The notes: generated by a model from the sequence alone, not told the origin. Shown: positions 32,116 to 44,263, numbered from the stretch's first letter. The stretch: 64,000 nucleotides of DNA from Tetracentron sinense (GCA_015143295.1 CM026570.1:21769250-21833249); one strand, 5' to 3'. Program-made: numbers and translations.

Positions 32116-33587
32116 GTGATCATGAGTACTCTAAGAGAAGGAGGATCCGTCTCTCGTCCCCCACTTTTTGATGGAAATAATTATGCATACTGGAAAGCTA
32201 GAATGAGAGTCTTTCTCAAATCAATTTACGAGAGAATCTGGATGTCTATACAGAATGGGTGGACTACGCCCATAAAAACTGTAGGTGATTTGACTGTCGT
32301 CAAATATTATGATGAATGGACCAGAGAAGAGCTTGAGTCAAGTGGATGGAACACTAAAGGTCTCAATGCTATCTTTACTGTAGTCACTGCTGAGGAATTC
32401 AGACGAATTTCTTCATGAGAAACAGCAAAGGAGGCTTGGGACATTCTTGAAATTACCCATGAGGGTACTACCACTGTTAAAATCTCAAAACTCCAAATGT
32501 TAACCACCAAATTTGAACATTTAAACATGGATGACAATGACACTTTTGATGAATTCTATGCAAAACTTAGTGACATTGTCAACGCTAGTTTCAATTTAGG
32601 TGAGAAAATATCTGAGTCCAAAATAGTTAAAAAAGTTCTTAGATCTCTCCCAGAGAGATTTCAACCCAAAGTCACTGCAATCGAAGAGAGTAAAAATGTT
32701 GACTCTCTGAAGATTGAGGAATTGGTTGGTTCACTCCAAACCTATGAACTCAATCTCCGTCCATCCAAGAAGAACAAATCTTTAGCCTTGAAATCCATCA
32801 AGGAAACTTTGGATGAGGATGACAGTGATGGAGATATGAATGAGGAAGAAATGGCTCTCTTCGTTAAAAAATTTTGAAAATTTTTTAGAACGAAAAGAGG
32901 TTCAATCCCAAACAGGGAGGAAAATCTTTTGAGAAGTCAAAGTCTAAGCCCTGGGAAAACAAGAAAAATTCCAAGAGTGGCGACAAGAAATCCCAAGGTG
33001 TTCAATGTTATGAATGTCATGGCTTCGGTCATATTTCACCTAACTGTCCTAACAAGAAGAAGAGTAAGGGCAAGGTGATGAATGCCTGTTGGGATGACAG
33101 TGATTCCGAGAATGAAGAAACGGACAGTTCCTCTTCAAGTGAAGATACTGGAAATCATACGGCTTTCACTGTTTCCCTTTCTGGGATTCTTGAGACTACC
33201 TCTGCGGTTGATGAAAAGGATAGAAGTGATGAGAGTGTTCATACTGAGTCTAGTGATGACATACGGAAGAGTCAAACTGACTCTGAAAGTGATGAAGATT
33301 TGAAAACAACTTATGATAAGTTGTATGCTGAAAGTTTGAAACTGACTAAAACAAAAATCTCCTTGAGCAAAAAACTCAAAATCATTCAAAATGAAAGAGA
33401 TATTTGTAAACTAGTAGCAGAAGAGAAGAGTGCTCTAGTTAGTCAGTTGGAAAATGAAAAAGAAGCATTTGTTATGAAAGTTCAATGTCTTTTGGAAGAG
33501 AATGTCTCATTGACTAATGTGATTAGAAAATTAGAAGTTGAAAGAGACACTTCCATGAAAGAAATTGAAGAGTTAAGAACTCTGTAA
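32116..33587 (+). pseudogene. gag: Copia gag: UBN2-like capsid, zinc knuckle, coiled coil
   Basis: The start (MSTLREGGSVSRPPLFDG, then NNYAYWKARMRVFLKS) is typical of SIRE-type gag. The capsid segment LTTKFEHLNMDDNDTFDEFY follows after a TGA at 32416. The frame shifts near 32880; in the new frame comes a CCHC knuckle CYECHGFGHISPNC near 33010, an acidic Ser-rich stretch, and a long coiled coil (33300-33660). A TAA at 33585 lies in that coiled coil, most likely a point mutation because the frame continues. Confidence 0.87.
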
Positions 33588-36500
33588 ATGGAGCTGGAAA
33601 CTTTTAAAGACTCTCTTGTTGATAAGGTGAAATTTCTTGAAAAAGAACATCAAATTACCCTTAAAGACAAGACTGACTTGATTCAGAAGGTCTATACTCT
33701 TGAAAAAGAAGTAAGAATGTTTGGTAACACTAGCTGCCTAGATGAATTAGTTAGAAAGTATGGGTCAAATTCGAGTAGATCTGGGATAGGACATGCTGAC
33801 ACACCAGCTGGTCCTTTAGCTGTTGGTACAATGGCTAGTGTAGTGTTTGAGCCAATACATTCTGATCCTAAAGTGAATCTACCTTCTACATCAAGTACTA
33901 AGGCTTATACAAATTTTGTAAAGCCTAGAGATACAGCTCCTAGAGTGAATGCATTGAGGAATCAAATTCCTTTTAGAGGAAATCCTCCTCCTCTCCCAAG
34001 ATTCATACCCACATGTCACTTTTGTGGTGTGAGAGGTCACATACGACCAAATTGTAATGCTTTTAGGAGAGCTCCTCAAAATGGTTCATGGAACCAAAAT
34101 CAAATTCAAGGGACTCTTCAAAGGCAGATTCAGGTTCTGGCTGAAAAGTCTAGAATATTGAGCGAAGATGTTAATAGAATTGCTCAAATCTCTATGACAA
34201 GAACTGGTCAATTTATTCCAAATGATTATTCAAGAGGAAAGAATTTGACTAATCAAAAAGCTAGAACTGAACAAAATAAGAAAAGGTCAAGGAGGAAAAA
34301 AAGGAAAAAGGTTTCTAATACACAGTTTAATGATCAAAGATCTAAACAAAGTTTAAAGACTGTGAATGTAAGAAAGGATGACCTGAAGAGCTTCGTCATT
34401 CACACTGCCTTGAAAGCCCAAAACATAGAAATGTGGTACTTCGACAGTGGGTGTTCTCGGCATATGACAGGTAACAAGTCCTTATTTACTCAATTTGAGG
34501 ACTGTCCAGATGGGACTGTTACTTTTGGTGATGGAAGCAAGTCTTTAGTAAAGGGGAAGGGTATCATCGATTCACCAGGCATACCAAAATTGAAAGATGC
34601 CTTGTTTGTTGAAGGACTAAAAGCTAATTTAATTAGCATAAGTCAACTATGTGATAACCATGCTGTGCACTTTACCCAAAATAAATGTTTAGTCATTAAT
34701 GGTAAAGGTAAGTGTGTTCTAGAAGGGTTGAGAACCACTGACAATTGCTACGGCTTAATTCCCAATCCTAATCCCTCAAATGTCTGTTATAAGACTAAAA
34801 TTGAGGAAGTTGATTTATGGCACCGAAGACTAGGTCACATGAACTTCAAAGACCTATGCAAAATCTCTAAGCAAGAGCTTGTGAGAGGTGTTTCCAAACT
34901 AGGAAAGCCTTCTACTGCTGTGTGTGGGCCATGCCAAATTGGTAAACAAATTAGAACCCCACATAAGAAGACTTCAAGTATTGCTACTTCATATCCACTG
35001 GAATTAATTCATATGGATCTTATGGGTCCTACAAGAACTGAAAGCCTAGGTGGAAAGCGATACATCCAAGTCATGGTTGATGATTTCTCAAGAATGTCAT
35101 GGGTGACATTTATAAGAGAGAAATCCGATGCTTTTGACAATTTCAAAAGTATTTGCTTGAAAATTCAAAATGAGAAAAGATGCCCAATCACTCGAATTCG
35201 AAGTGATCATGGAAAGGAGTTTGAAAACTCTAAGTACAACGACTTTTGTGATGAGTCGGGTATCAAACATGAATTTTCTGCACCTATTACACCTCAGCAG
35301 AATGGTATAGTAGAGAGGAAGAACAGGGTTCTCCAAGAGATGGCTAGAGTTATGATTCATAGCAACAATCTAGCTTCTCATTTCTGGGCTGAGGCAGTTA
35401 ACACTGCTTGCTATATAGTTAATAGAGTTTTTGTAAGACCTGGAACAAGGAAAACCCCATATGAGTTGTGGAATAACAAGAAACCTAGTGTCAAGTACTT
35501 TCGAGAATTTGGAAGTAAATGCTATATCCTTAAGGATAGAGAGCAACTGGGCAAATTTGAATCCCGGAGTGATGAAGGGATATTTCTTGGATATTCCACC
35601 AACAGTAGAGCTTATCGAGTGTATAACTTGAGAACCTCTACGATTATGGAGTCCATAAATGTAGTTGTGGATGACTCCGGTGTTGAAACTGTGCAACTTG
35701 AGGATGATGAAAGTGCTAAATATGAAAATGTTGAAACTGTTTCAACTCCACCTATAAATAAGCACTCATCTCCATCAAAACCTACACATTCTAGGGTTAT
35801 GAGTCCTCACACCCCCACTGATATAATTGGTGATGTTGAAAGTGGAGTGAGAACGAGGAAACAAATTGAAAATGAAGTTAGCTACATTTGCTATACTTCA
35901 TCTTTTGAACCCAAGAATGTAGCTGAAGCTCTTGCGGATGATAATTGGATAAATGCAATGCAAGAAGAGTTACTTCAGTTTACTAGGAATGATGTTTGGT
36001 ATTTAGTACCTAGGCCTAACAATACAAATGTGATTGGTACCAAATGGATTTTCAAGAATAAATGTGATGAAAAAGGTACTATCATAAGAAATAAGGCTAG
36101 GTTAGTTGCACAAGGATACACCCAAATTAAAGGTATTGACTTCGATGAAACGTTTGCTCCTGTAGCCAGGCTAGAATCAATAAGAATTCTTCTAGCTGTG
36201 GCTTGCCATATGAAATTCAAACTTTTTCAAATGGATGTTAAGAGTGCCTTTCTGAATGGCATTCTACATGAGGAAGTCTATGTGGAACAACCAAAAGGGT
36301 TTGAAGATCCACATCACCTTAATCAAGTCTATCGGCTAAAAAGGGCCCTCTATGGTTTAAAGCAAGCTCCAAGAGCTTGGTATGAGAGGCTGACTACTTA
36401 TCTCTTGGAAAACGGATTTTCGAGAGGGGGAGTAGACAGAACCCTTTTCATAAAAAATGTGAAAGGTGATATTGTCATCGCCCAGATATATGTTGATGAC

Positions 36501-37432
36501 ATAGTGTTTGGTTCCACATTAGACTTACATGCTCTTTCATTTGCTGAACAAATGAAAAATGAATTTGAAATGAGCATGGTTGGTGAGCTAAGTTTCTTCC
36601 TTGGTCTTTAGATTAAGCAATTGGATTCTAGGATCTCAGTATCTCAAATCAAATATGCTAAAAATCTAGTGAAGAAATTTGGCATGAGCTCTGCTAAGCA
36701 TGTAAGAACTCCTATGAGTTCTACTACAAAATTTAGTAAAGATGCGTCAGGCAAAGATGTTGATCAAACTTCTTATAGAAGCATGATTGGTAGTTTACTC
36801 TACCTAACTGCTACTAGACTTAACATAGCCTTTAGTGTTGGTGCTTGTGCCCGCTATCAAGCGAGCCCAAAAGAGTCTCACTTGCTTGCAGTTAAGCGTA
36901 TCATTAGATATGTGAGTGGAACTCTATCATTTGGCCTCTTGTATTCTTTTGATACAAATGCCACGATAGTTGGATATTCCGATGCCGATTGGGCCGGAAA
37001 TGCTGATGATAGGAAAAGCACCTCTGGAGGATGTTTCTATATTGGAAACTGCTTAGTTGCTTGGCTTAGCAAAAAGCAGAATTCAATTTCATTGTCCACT
37101 GTAGAAGCTGAGTACATAGCAGCTGCAGTTGTTGCACTCAACTTCTGTGGATGAAGCAGATGTTGAATGATTACGGGATTGAACAGAGCACTATGACTGT
37201 GTATTGTGATAATTTAAGTGCTATCAATATTTCCAAAAATCCCGTTCAACATTCTCGCACAAAACACATAGACATAAGACATCACTTCATCCGTGATCTT
37301 GTTGAGCAAAAGATTGTGTCTATAGAGTATGTCCAAACAGAGAATCAATTTGCGGACATTCTAACAAAACCCTTAGATTTCCTTAGGTTTGAACTCCTTA
37401 GGAAATCCATAGGTTTGTGCGGAGTTGAGTAA
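33588..37432 (+). pseudogene. pol: Copia pol: second zinc knuckle, protease, integrase, RT, RNase H
   Basis: Domains in order: end of the coiled coil; CCHC knuckle [14 protein letters not shown] near 34016; protease [16 protein letters not shown]_pre-integrase [11 protein letters not shown]; integrase with [21 protein letters not shown] and [15 protein letters not shown] with [21 protein letters not shown] and catalytic [10 protein letters not shown]; RNase H with GYSDADWAGNADDRKSTSGG and VYCDNLSAINISKNP. A TAG at 36609 stands where related elements have Gln (LGLQIKQ). A frameshift near 37120-37150 separates the last 93 codons. Integrase before RT makes this copia. It is non-functional. Confidence 0.92.
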
Positions 37433-38618
37433 AGATGTACTTGTTTTATAGCCTATGTGTTCTTCATGTTCTATTTATGTCATAGAGCTATTTTTTTGTT
37501 ATTTTCTTTAAGTAATAAAAATCCAAAAACATTCAAAATATTGAAAAATATTGCAAAAAATAATGTGTTTGTATGACCTTCTTTCCAATCATTTTGCTTA
37601 AAGTTATTTCCTTGAAATCATATTTAAACATATAATGCAAGGATAAATATTTCATAGGATTGGATAAATTAGGATAGGTCAACTGTTGGTTTGATCTTGT
37701 GATTGAATTTGGTCATGCTAACTAATCTCAGTTAGAGTTGAGTAAACAAAGATGTTATCTAATGCACATGCACTCTAACTGATTCTTTAGATGGTTTTAG
37801 TTCCTATTTAAAAAATTCTGATATTATACCATATGGTTCCCTAGATTAATCAAATCTAGTATAACCAATGTCATAAAAAATTCCATAAGGTGAGCCCCCT
37901 AGTTATAAAAATTATTGACATGGAGAGGACTACCTGTGAGTTTGTGTGATAGCTACTAGTGAATGCAAACAGTGAGTAATGGCTACCTAGACAAATAGTA
38001 GGTATCCATATGGATTGCAAGTGTGAAAGCCCCCACTATCATTAGAAAGAGCTACCTTCTCACTTGAGTGAAAGTCACCAATGTGCTAAAAAAAAACTAT
38101 ATATGTGTCCTCCAAAAAGAATTTTCACAATGAGTACAATTTGACTGAAAAAGAAATGAAATAAATGTGTTAGTCAAATTTGGGGTAAAAATTGCTCATC
38201 ATATAAGTATGGATGTTTATTGGTTTTAAAACTAGTTTTTGAAAATTTTAAAGTACCATTTGAGGTATAATGTCAAAATCTAGCTTAAGGAAGGAAACCA
38301 ATTCAAAGAGTCAAGTAATGAATTTTTATTTCACACTCACCTTACTTCTAATTGTTTCTTGACTCTGATTGTGAATTTGATGCAAATACCATAATTAATC
38401 ACCGGTGAAAATCAATTATTGTTTACATAATCCTTGTTTATGACTGTACTTGATACATCAATTCTTGGGTGATTATTCTTTATGATTTTAATGAAATCAA
38501 TTTTTGCAAATTTTTTTGGTGAATTGGTTATTTTGAGGTGAAAATGAGTTTTCAATGTTCCATTGGTTGAGGGGGAGAAAAGGTTTTAAAAGTAAAATTT
38601 TTGAAAATTTTACAGACC
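37433..38618 (+). other. Copia spacer between pol and extra ORF
   Basis: About 1.2 kb, AT-rich, with no coding frame I can support. A purine-rich string (AGGGGGAGAAAAGG, about 38569-38582) near its end resembles the polypurine tract used at 40730. Confidence 0.6.
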
Positions 38619-38676
38619 ACCGATCGCTCGGTGTTAAAGACCGATCGATCGGTCTTTCGTGAACAGAGTTATAAAA
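38619..38676 (+). promoter_or_regulatory. Two palindromes plus TATA-like box before the extra ORF
   Basis: ACCGATCGCTCGGT at 38619-38632 and ACCGATCGATCGGT at 38640-38653 match the first two palindromes of the LTR cassette. TATAAAA follows at 38670-38676. The extra ORF begins about 190 bases on. This could be an internal promoter for that ORF; the role is inferred. Confidence 0.55.
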
Positions 38677-38867
38677 CCCTCATTTCTATTTTTCTTGTTC
38701 ACTTGTTCTCCGAACTCTAGAGCGATCTCTCGGTTTCCTCTCCTCCAAATCCTTCCTACGGTCATTCCATTCACCTCTAAGGGTTTTCCAAGCATCAAAA
38801 AGGTAAGACTTGTGCGTTTTCTTGAGTATAGATTGATTTTCTCATCTAGGGCATCGTCGATTCATCA

Positions 38868-40157
38868 ATGGCTTTCCTTTTGTCCTTAATCCTCTTAGCC
38901 TATCTCATGTCTGGCGTTCCCAAACGCCGAAAGTTGGTCCTCAACAACCAAGAGGACCCTCCTGAAGATGAGCAAAACCTAGAGCCTTTTACTTTCACTC
39001 CAATAGGGCATGGTATTTCAATTGGGGACAAGCCAATTCGTAGAATGATAGATTCTACAATTGAGAATCGTCAAAAATCTTTGGCTGATAAAACTAGGAA
39101 AAATAAAGGTAAAGCTTCATCTTCCCAGTCCAGTCAGTTATCCCAGTTCATAAGTCCTACTGCTGCTCAACTCTATAGTGAGTATTTTAGCAAGAAAGGT
39201 GTAATGGTTGAAAGGGAAATTTAAATTGCCGATTTTGGTGATTATTATCTTCCTAAACTCATTTCAGATCGTAAATGGGAAGGTATACTTACCTTATCCG
39301 GTCATGCTTCTGTCCAGTTAGTTAAGGAATTTTACTCTAATTTTTCTGAAATCAACCATAAAAAATGGTCATTCAAATCTCGAGCATTAGAACAATCTGT
39401 TGTCATAAATGCTGATTTGATTTCTAAATTCCTTGGCTGTCCTCGAGTTCCAAATGCATATTATCCTTATAATTATAAGAGTGATGAGAATAAAGACACC
39501 ATGGAACATGTTGTTACCTTTCTTTGTGGTACTCCTACGTTTTGGGTTGGGTCTCTTATTGAAGTGGCGAAACTCACTAAGGATGCTAGACTAGTAAACC
39601 TAGTTATGAGTGCAAATATCCATCCAAAGGTTCATAATGCGGACCTTAGGGAAGATAGAGCTAGGTTTCTATTTAGTCTTCTACGTGGGCGTGATATTGA
39701 TCTTGCCGCTCACATCATTGACTTGATGATCCAAGCCTATCAAACTGTTACAGCAGTTGGAGCCCTACCATTTGGTTCACTCATCACTAAACTTCTTGGT
39801 TCTCAAGGAGTTATCGCTCCTCCTGGTGTTCCTACTCGAGTTCCTAAGGGTCCAATCAACAAAAAGACCCTAGCTCAGAGTTTTTCACATGCCTCAGTTC
39901 GAGATACAGAGGAGGGAGTAGAAGTTGGTGCTGGGTCATCTCGTCCTCCTCCGACCACTATGGATGATCTTGCCAGGATGATACGAGAGATGCAGATGGA
40001 TCTCAGGACTCATGTTTCGTCATACGAGGAGTTTACTACAGACGTTCGTGGTAGACTTGGATCTCTCGATGCAGCAGTGCTGGGCGTACAGAGAGATGTT
40101 CGGGATTTTCGAGCTTACTATGAGTCCCAGCTCACTTCTGATGATGAGCAGGATTGA
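38868..40157 (+). pseudogene. Extra ORF behind copia pol (plant transposon protein domain-like)
   Basis: A frame of 430 codons including the stop, broken only by TAA at 39222. The N-terminus is hydrophobic (MAFLLSLILLAYLM) followed by basic PKRRK; an alternative start at 38907 would omit the hydrophobic part. The middle (residues about 100-310: WEGILTLSGHASVQLVKEFY, ADLISKFLGCPR, LPFGSLITKLL) looks like the 'putative plant transposon protein' domain seen in many plant elements. The C-terminal 70 residues look like a coiled coil. SIRE-type elements are known for an extra, sometimes envelope-like, ORF here; the hydrophobic start is the only envelope-like trait I see. Function is unknown. Confidence 0.7.
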
Positions 40158-40729
40158 TAGATAGATTGATGTACTAGGATAGAAACTCCTTCTGATTCAT
40201 GTGTATATTTTGGAGTTTATCGTAGTTCTAGTTTTTGTTTGACATTTCGATGTATTTTGTCTTGGTTGTGCTTAGTACAAACCTATTTGGATGGTTTCAC
40301 TTGTTATGGATTTCTGCTTTTGGATGGTTTCTTATATCTCATCTCATTTGTGTTTATGCGTTCATTTTATTGTTAATAGTCCGCCTTTGGCATTTTGAGC
40401 CAAAAAGGGGGAGAGTGCATGATAACACATGGATATGATGATTTTGTGGACGTGGATGATAATTGTGTGAATGATGTTATGGAAACATACTTAACATGTT
40501 TTGGATATGTTTTGGATATTTCCCATATTTTATTTCCCATGCTTCACAGGTTTTTGATTTAGCATGTGCAGGCAAACAGGTTCTAAGTTTGGTGAATCAT
40601 GACAAGCTAACATGTCAACAGTCATGTAATTATTTTTGAGTCATGTAAAGGTCAATTTTCCATTTTTGAATCATTTGGGAAAATTTGAACCTAGTATATG
40701 AGTTAGTCTTGTTTTGTCCCGGAATTGCC

Positions 40730-40741
40730 AAAGGGGGAGAT
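40730..40741 (+). promoter_or_regulatory. Polypurine tract (copia)
   Basis: AAAGGGGGAGAT directly before the 3' LTR start TGTTAATTCC. A similar string (AAAAAGGGGGAGAG) lies at about 40402-40415. The spacer 40158-40729 has no gene. Confidence 0.88.
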
Positions 40742-41969
40742 TGTTAATTCCTAAATAGGTGTTGACAAATTCCGTGATCATTAGATAGGTCATGTGAGTC
40801 GAGTCGTCGAGTCATGTTCAACTTGTCAGAAGAGAAGAGCTAAAGCTTAAAGAAGATTGAAGAAAGTGAAGAAAAAGCTCCTACTCTGGATCTAGAAAGG
40901 TAATGGACTTAGAGACCCCTACCTAGGTTGGATTTGGCTTAGATAACTCTAAACATACCTAAGAGGATAGTTTTAAACCTAACAAAGTTGTTTGATCTTA
41001 GTTGAATCAAATAAACATGAAAAGACATATGGTTTGAAACAAATCCTGTCTCAACCGATCGCTCGGTATTGAGACCGATCGATCGGTGGCCTACCGAGCG
41101 ATCGATGGCTATCGACTGGACCAAATTTGTGTATGGGGTATTTTTCCAGAGAGATGATTTTCAACCGCTCGATCGGTCATGGGAACCGAGCGATCCGTTT
41201 TGGACCGAGCGATCGGTAATGAGCACCGATCGATCGGTCCCCGTAAAAAGAATTTTTATTTTTCTGGATTCTTTTTCTAAACCCTATATAAACAAATTTT
41301 TGGAGACCTAATTCGTGTCTTTGTTTATTTTTGAAAGAGTAGAGGTCTGAGAAACTCTTCTAGGGTTTTTCCTATTGTTCTATTAGATCTTTGTTGATCC
41401 CTCCTCTTTCTTTGATCCTAGAGAATGTAAGTATAGATCTAAACCTTTGATCTTGCATTGTGTGATCTCAGATCTATATGAGATCCCTCTAGGGTTTGAA
41501 ATTTCCTAAATTGATTCACAATCCTACACCTTGTGTGTGTGTCCGGTGTTTGATCCGGAGCCTTCGTGGAAGGAGATCGATCGTGTGTGATCGTGGTTTG
41601 AAGTAGCTTGAGAAGATTTGGTCGATGTGGAACAGAAGCTGCTACGGCGGAGATCGAACCTGCTGGTTCGTGGAAATCAAGAGTAAGAGTCTATACCTAG
41701 GAACGTCGTTTCTATTTTGGTAAGGTCTTGTCTTGTACTTGATATCTTTTCATAGTGAAGTTTATTGCTGGACAAGGTCCCGTGGTTTTTCCCCGTTAGG
41801 GTTTTCCTCGTAAAAATCTTCTGTGTTTGATTTGTGTGGATTGTCTGAGTGAATTGTTCATTGATTTCTAAACATATTAATTGAACATTTAAAATTGGTT
41901 AGAAATTATTAGATAGACCTATTCACCCCCCCTCTAGGTCTTAGAGATCATTGATCTGGATAAATTTCA
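40742..41969 (+). repeat. Copia 3' LTR
   Basis: 1228 bp, same layout as 30826-32054, ending AAATTTCA before the resumed Athila sequence. Confidence 0.93.
41054..41238 (+). promoter_or_regulatory. GATCGATC palindrome cassette (copia 3' LTR)
   Basis: 185 bp, with a few substitutions against 31138-31322, one of which changes the third palindrome. Confidence 0.82.
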
Positions 41970-41974
41970 AAGGA
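41970..41974. repeat. Copia target site, right copy (AAGGA)
   Basis: Matches the sequence expected from the uninterrupted Athila RT; the left copy differs at two bases. Confidence 0.6.
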
Positions 41975-42611
41975 TTTTTCTCAAATCACTTGTCCCTTGT
42001 GTAGTCTCTTGGCTAAGGATAGCCCATTTGTTTTCAACACCGAGTGTATGACTCCATTTGAGCGCCTCAAATCTGAGCTCACCTCTGCTCCTATCATTCG
42101 TCCTCCCAATTGGACCCTTCCGTTCGAAGTGATGTGTGATGCTTCCAATTATGCCTTAGGTGCAGTTCTAGGGCAGAGAGTCAACAAGCTGCCACATGTC
42201 ATATACTATGCCAGCAAGACTTTAAATTCAGCACAACTGAATTATTCCACCACTGAGAAAGAGCTCTTGACTGTAGTATTTGCCTTGGATAAATTCAGAT
42301 CTTATTTATTTGACACAAAGGTCATAGTCTACTCAGATCATGCAGCACTGCACTATCTTCTTTCCAAGAAGGATACCAAACCCAGGCTGATTCGTTGGAT
42401 TCTTTTATTACAAGAATTTGATCTAGAAATTCTGGACAAGAAAGGAATTGAGAATGTGGTCGCTGACCATTTATCTCGACTGACTGTAGAGTCCATCTCT
42501 GAACCTCTACCCATCCTTGAGACCTTTCCTGACGAACAACTGTTCGCGGTCTCGGATTCTCCGTGGTATGCTGACATTGTCAACTATCTCGTGACTGAAG
42601 CCATTCAATAA
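41975..42611 (+). pseudogene. Athila-type RT end and RNase H
   Basis: This continues the reverse transcriptase cut at 30825 ([18 protein letters not shown]). RNase H follows with [45 protein letters not shown] and [10 protein letters not shown], so the acidic residues are present. After the RNase H the frame ends at TAA 42609 and no integrase is found, so the integrase has been deleted. Confidence 0.9.
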
Positions 42612-42729
42612 TTTGACAAATGGAGTTTTCTCTGAATAATGAGAAATAGTGTGTAGCATGTGCCAAACCCTTTCAAGCTCCATTTTTTTGCACTAATTGC
42701 TAAGGACTAGCAATATGTTGGTTGGAGGT

Positions 42730-44263
42730 TGTGATATTCGCTTAAAAGTGTTTGTTTTTCACGATTATCCTTTGAGAATTATTGAACTCTCCTATGTAAA
42801 ACTTTTATCTTTACAAACTTTTCTACGTAAGAGTTTTATCAATTGCATAGAACACACTTTTCTAGTTAAAATGGTGTATTTGCATAGTTTAAACACATTT
42901 ATGAAAGTCTAGATACTGAGTCATTTCGATGAACTCTCATTACGTGTTTTAACTGTCTCAGGAACCCTAACTGGACGATTCTCAAGGACCGAAGGCCGTA
43001 GTTAAGCATCAAAGCCCATTACCGAAGACTAAAGAGCCAACAGGCTATACCAAGTAGATGCAGGCTAAGTGTGAGCTAAGCCAAGAGATTACAATTACAG
43101 AATGAGGCCTAGGGAGCTGAAGAGTTGATTTCCAAGAAAAAGGACTTGAGTAATAAAGATCACTATACAAGACAAAGGAGAAAAGCTTGCTTAGTTGGTG
43201 AAATTTATGGGAGACAGTGTTAGAAACCAGGGTTCAAAACCCTCTGCCATCATTTTCTCTTCTTTTTTTTCAAAATACTAATCTCTCTCTCCTAATCCTA
43301 TTCGTCCAACCTTAATCATCTTAGCCATCCATCCTTACTTTTCAAAACCCTAGTTGGTTCAAAAACCCTAATCCCATCTCTTTTTCCTAAACCTAGCCAC
43401 CACCTTCTAGCCTAAATCCTAGCCACCCATCTCATTTTCTTTCAAAACCCTAATCCCCTCCCATTTCTTACATTCTTTCCTAATTTCTCTCCCATCCTAA
43501 CAACTCACTTTTCAAAAGTGCAACCCTAATTTCTCTTTTTCTCTATGAAATCCTAGCCGTCCATCCCATCACACCTTCTTTCTCTCCAACCCCTTACTAT
43601 GATCCTATATAACCTACACCATCTCTTCCTCTAAAAAATGGTTCCTTCCCCCCTAACTTCTCTTCTCGTCTCTCTCTCATTTCTCAATCCCTTTTCTCTC
43701 TCTCTCTCTCTCTCACCCCACTCTCTATCATCTAACCTCTTCTCTCTCACCCACGGATCTTTGGTTCTCTCTCTATCTCTCGGCATATCTCCATCTTTGG
43801 TGACTCTTGCAAAGGAATGAGAAAAAGAAAGAAAGTGAAGAAGAAAGCTCTCCATCTCACCATTTTTACAGCTTTACTTTCGAATATTCTTGCAATTTCT
43901 TTGTCTTCAAGTGTTGTAAGTATTTTTTAATTTAATGAATCATTCTAAATAAATGTTAGTTTTTTTTTCTCATGTTTAATTATGTTTTATGCTTGTTTCA
44001 TGGATAGTGGTAGACCTTAATAATTTCTCAAACAAAAGTATTTTTTAAAAATCCCATTATTCCATCATTCTCACCACTCCACCATTTTAATCTTTTCTTT
44101 ATTTTATTTCTTTTATTTTCTTTATTGCACTAACTAACTAACCCCGAGTGAGGATTCGACATCCGACACAAGCCCTATACCATTCTCATATGTATGCAGG
44201 ATTCGGATTAAATTAAAGTATTGAAATAGGGTGATTCGTTTCAACGACCGAAAAGCCCTGTTT
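42730..44263 (+). repeat. Probable 3' LTR of the Athila-type element, truncated
   Basis: A GGACTAGCAAT...TTGGAGGT stretch before TGTGATATTC at 42730 resembles the tract and LTR start of such elements. A TATA box (TATATAA, 43606-43612) and a CT-rich leader with a (TC)n run at about 43695-43714 follow. The partner LTR is outside the window, so neither border can be checked. The right border is where Tekay-like LTR sequence starts. Region 42612-42729 holds no gene. Confidence 0.45.

Larger units (their letters stand above)
30826..41969 (+). mobile_element. SIRE/Maximus-type Ty1/copia element with extra ORF, degenerate
   Basis: 11144 bp: LTRs of 1229 and 1228 bp, tRNA-Met primer site, gag with zinc knuckles and a long coiled coil, pol in the copia order protease-integrase-RT-RNase H, then about 1.4 kb of spacer, an extra ORF (38868-40157), a polypurine tract and the 3' LTR. 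The size, the long gag and the extra 3' ORF fit the SIRE/Maximus lineage. LTRs differ at roughly 25 positions by eye, so it is older than both Tekay copies. Stops at 32416, 33585, 36609 and 39222 and frameshifts near 32880 and 37120 make it inactive. Confidence 0.92.
1..44263 (+). mobile_element. Disrupted Athila-type Ty3/gypsy element (outermost host element)
   Basis: The pieces 1-93, 16681-17888, 27813-30825 and 41975-42611 read as one element once three younger insertions are removed. The gag, protease, reverse transcriptase and RNase H frames join across each insertion after removing one target duplication. The Athila assignment rests on the DLGAS protease motif, the LRSGK segment between gag and protease, and the FIDD reverse transcriptase. 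The integrase region is missing. The left end lies outside the window and the right end is uncertain; I place it at the junction with a truncated Tekay-like LTR. At least five in-frame stops make it non-functional. Confidence 0.7.

Noticed and set aside
38868-40157. Envelope glycoprotein of a retrovirus-like element
   Set aside because: Only a short hydrophobic start supports it. There is no second membrane segment and the body resembles a plant transposon protein domain.
43225-43250. tRNA or SINE with a B box (GGGTTCAAAACCCTC; similar at about 60343)
   Set aside because: No A box or cloverleaf can be formed, and both sites lie in LTR sequence.
43638-43855. Frames on both strands in the CT-rich leader near 43640-43850
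   Set aside because: Low-complexity (TC)n sequence gives Ser/Leu- or Arg/Glu-rich frames without any domain.
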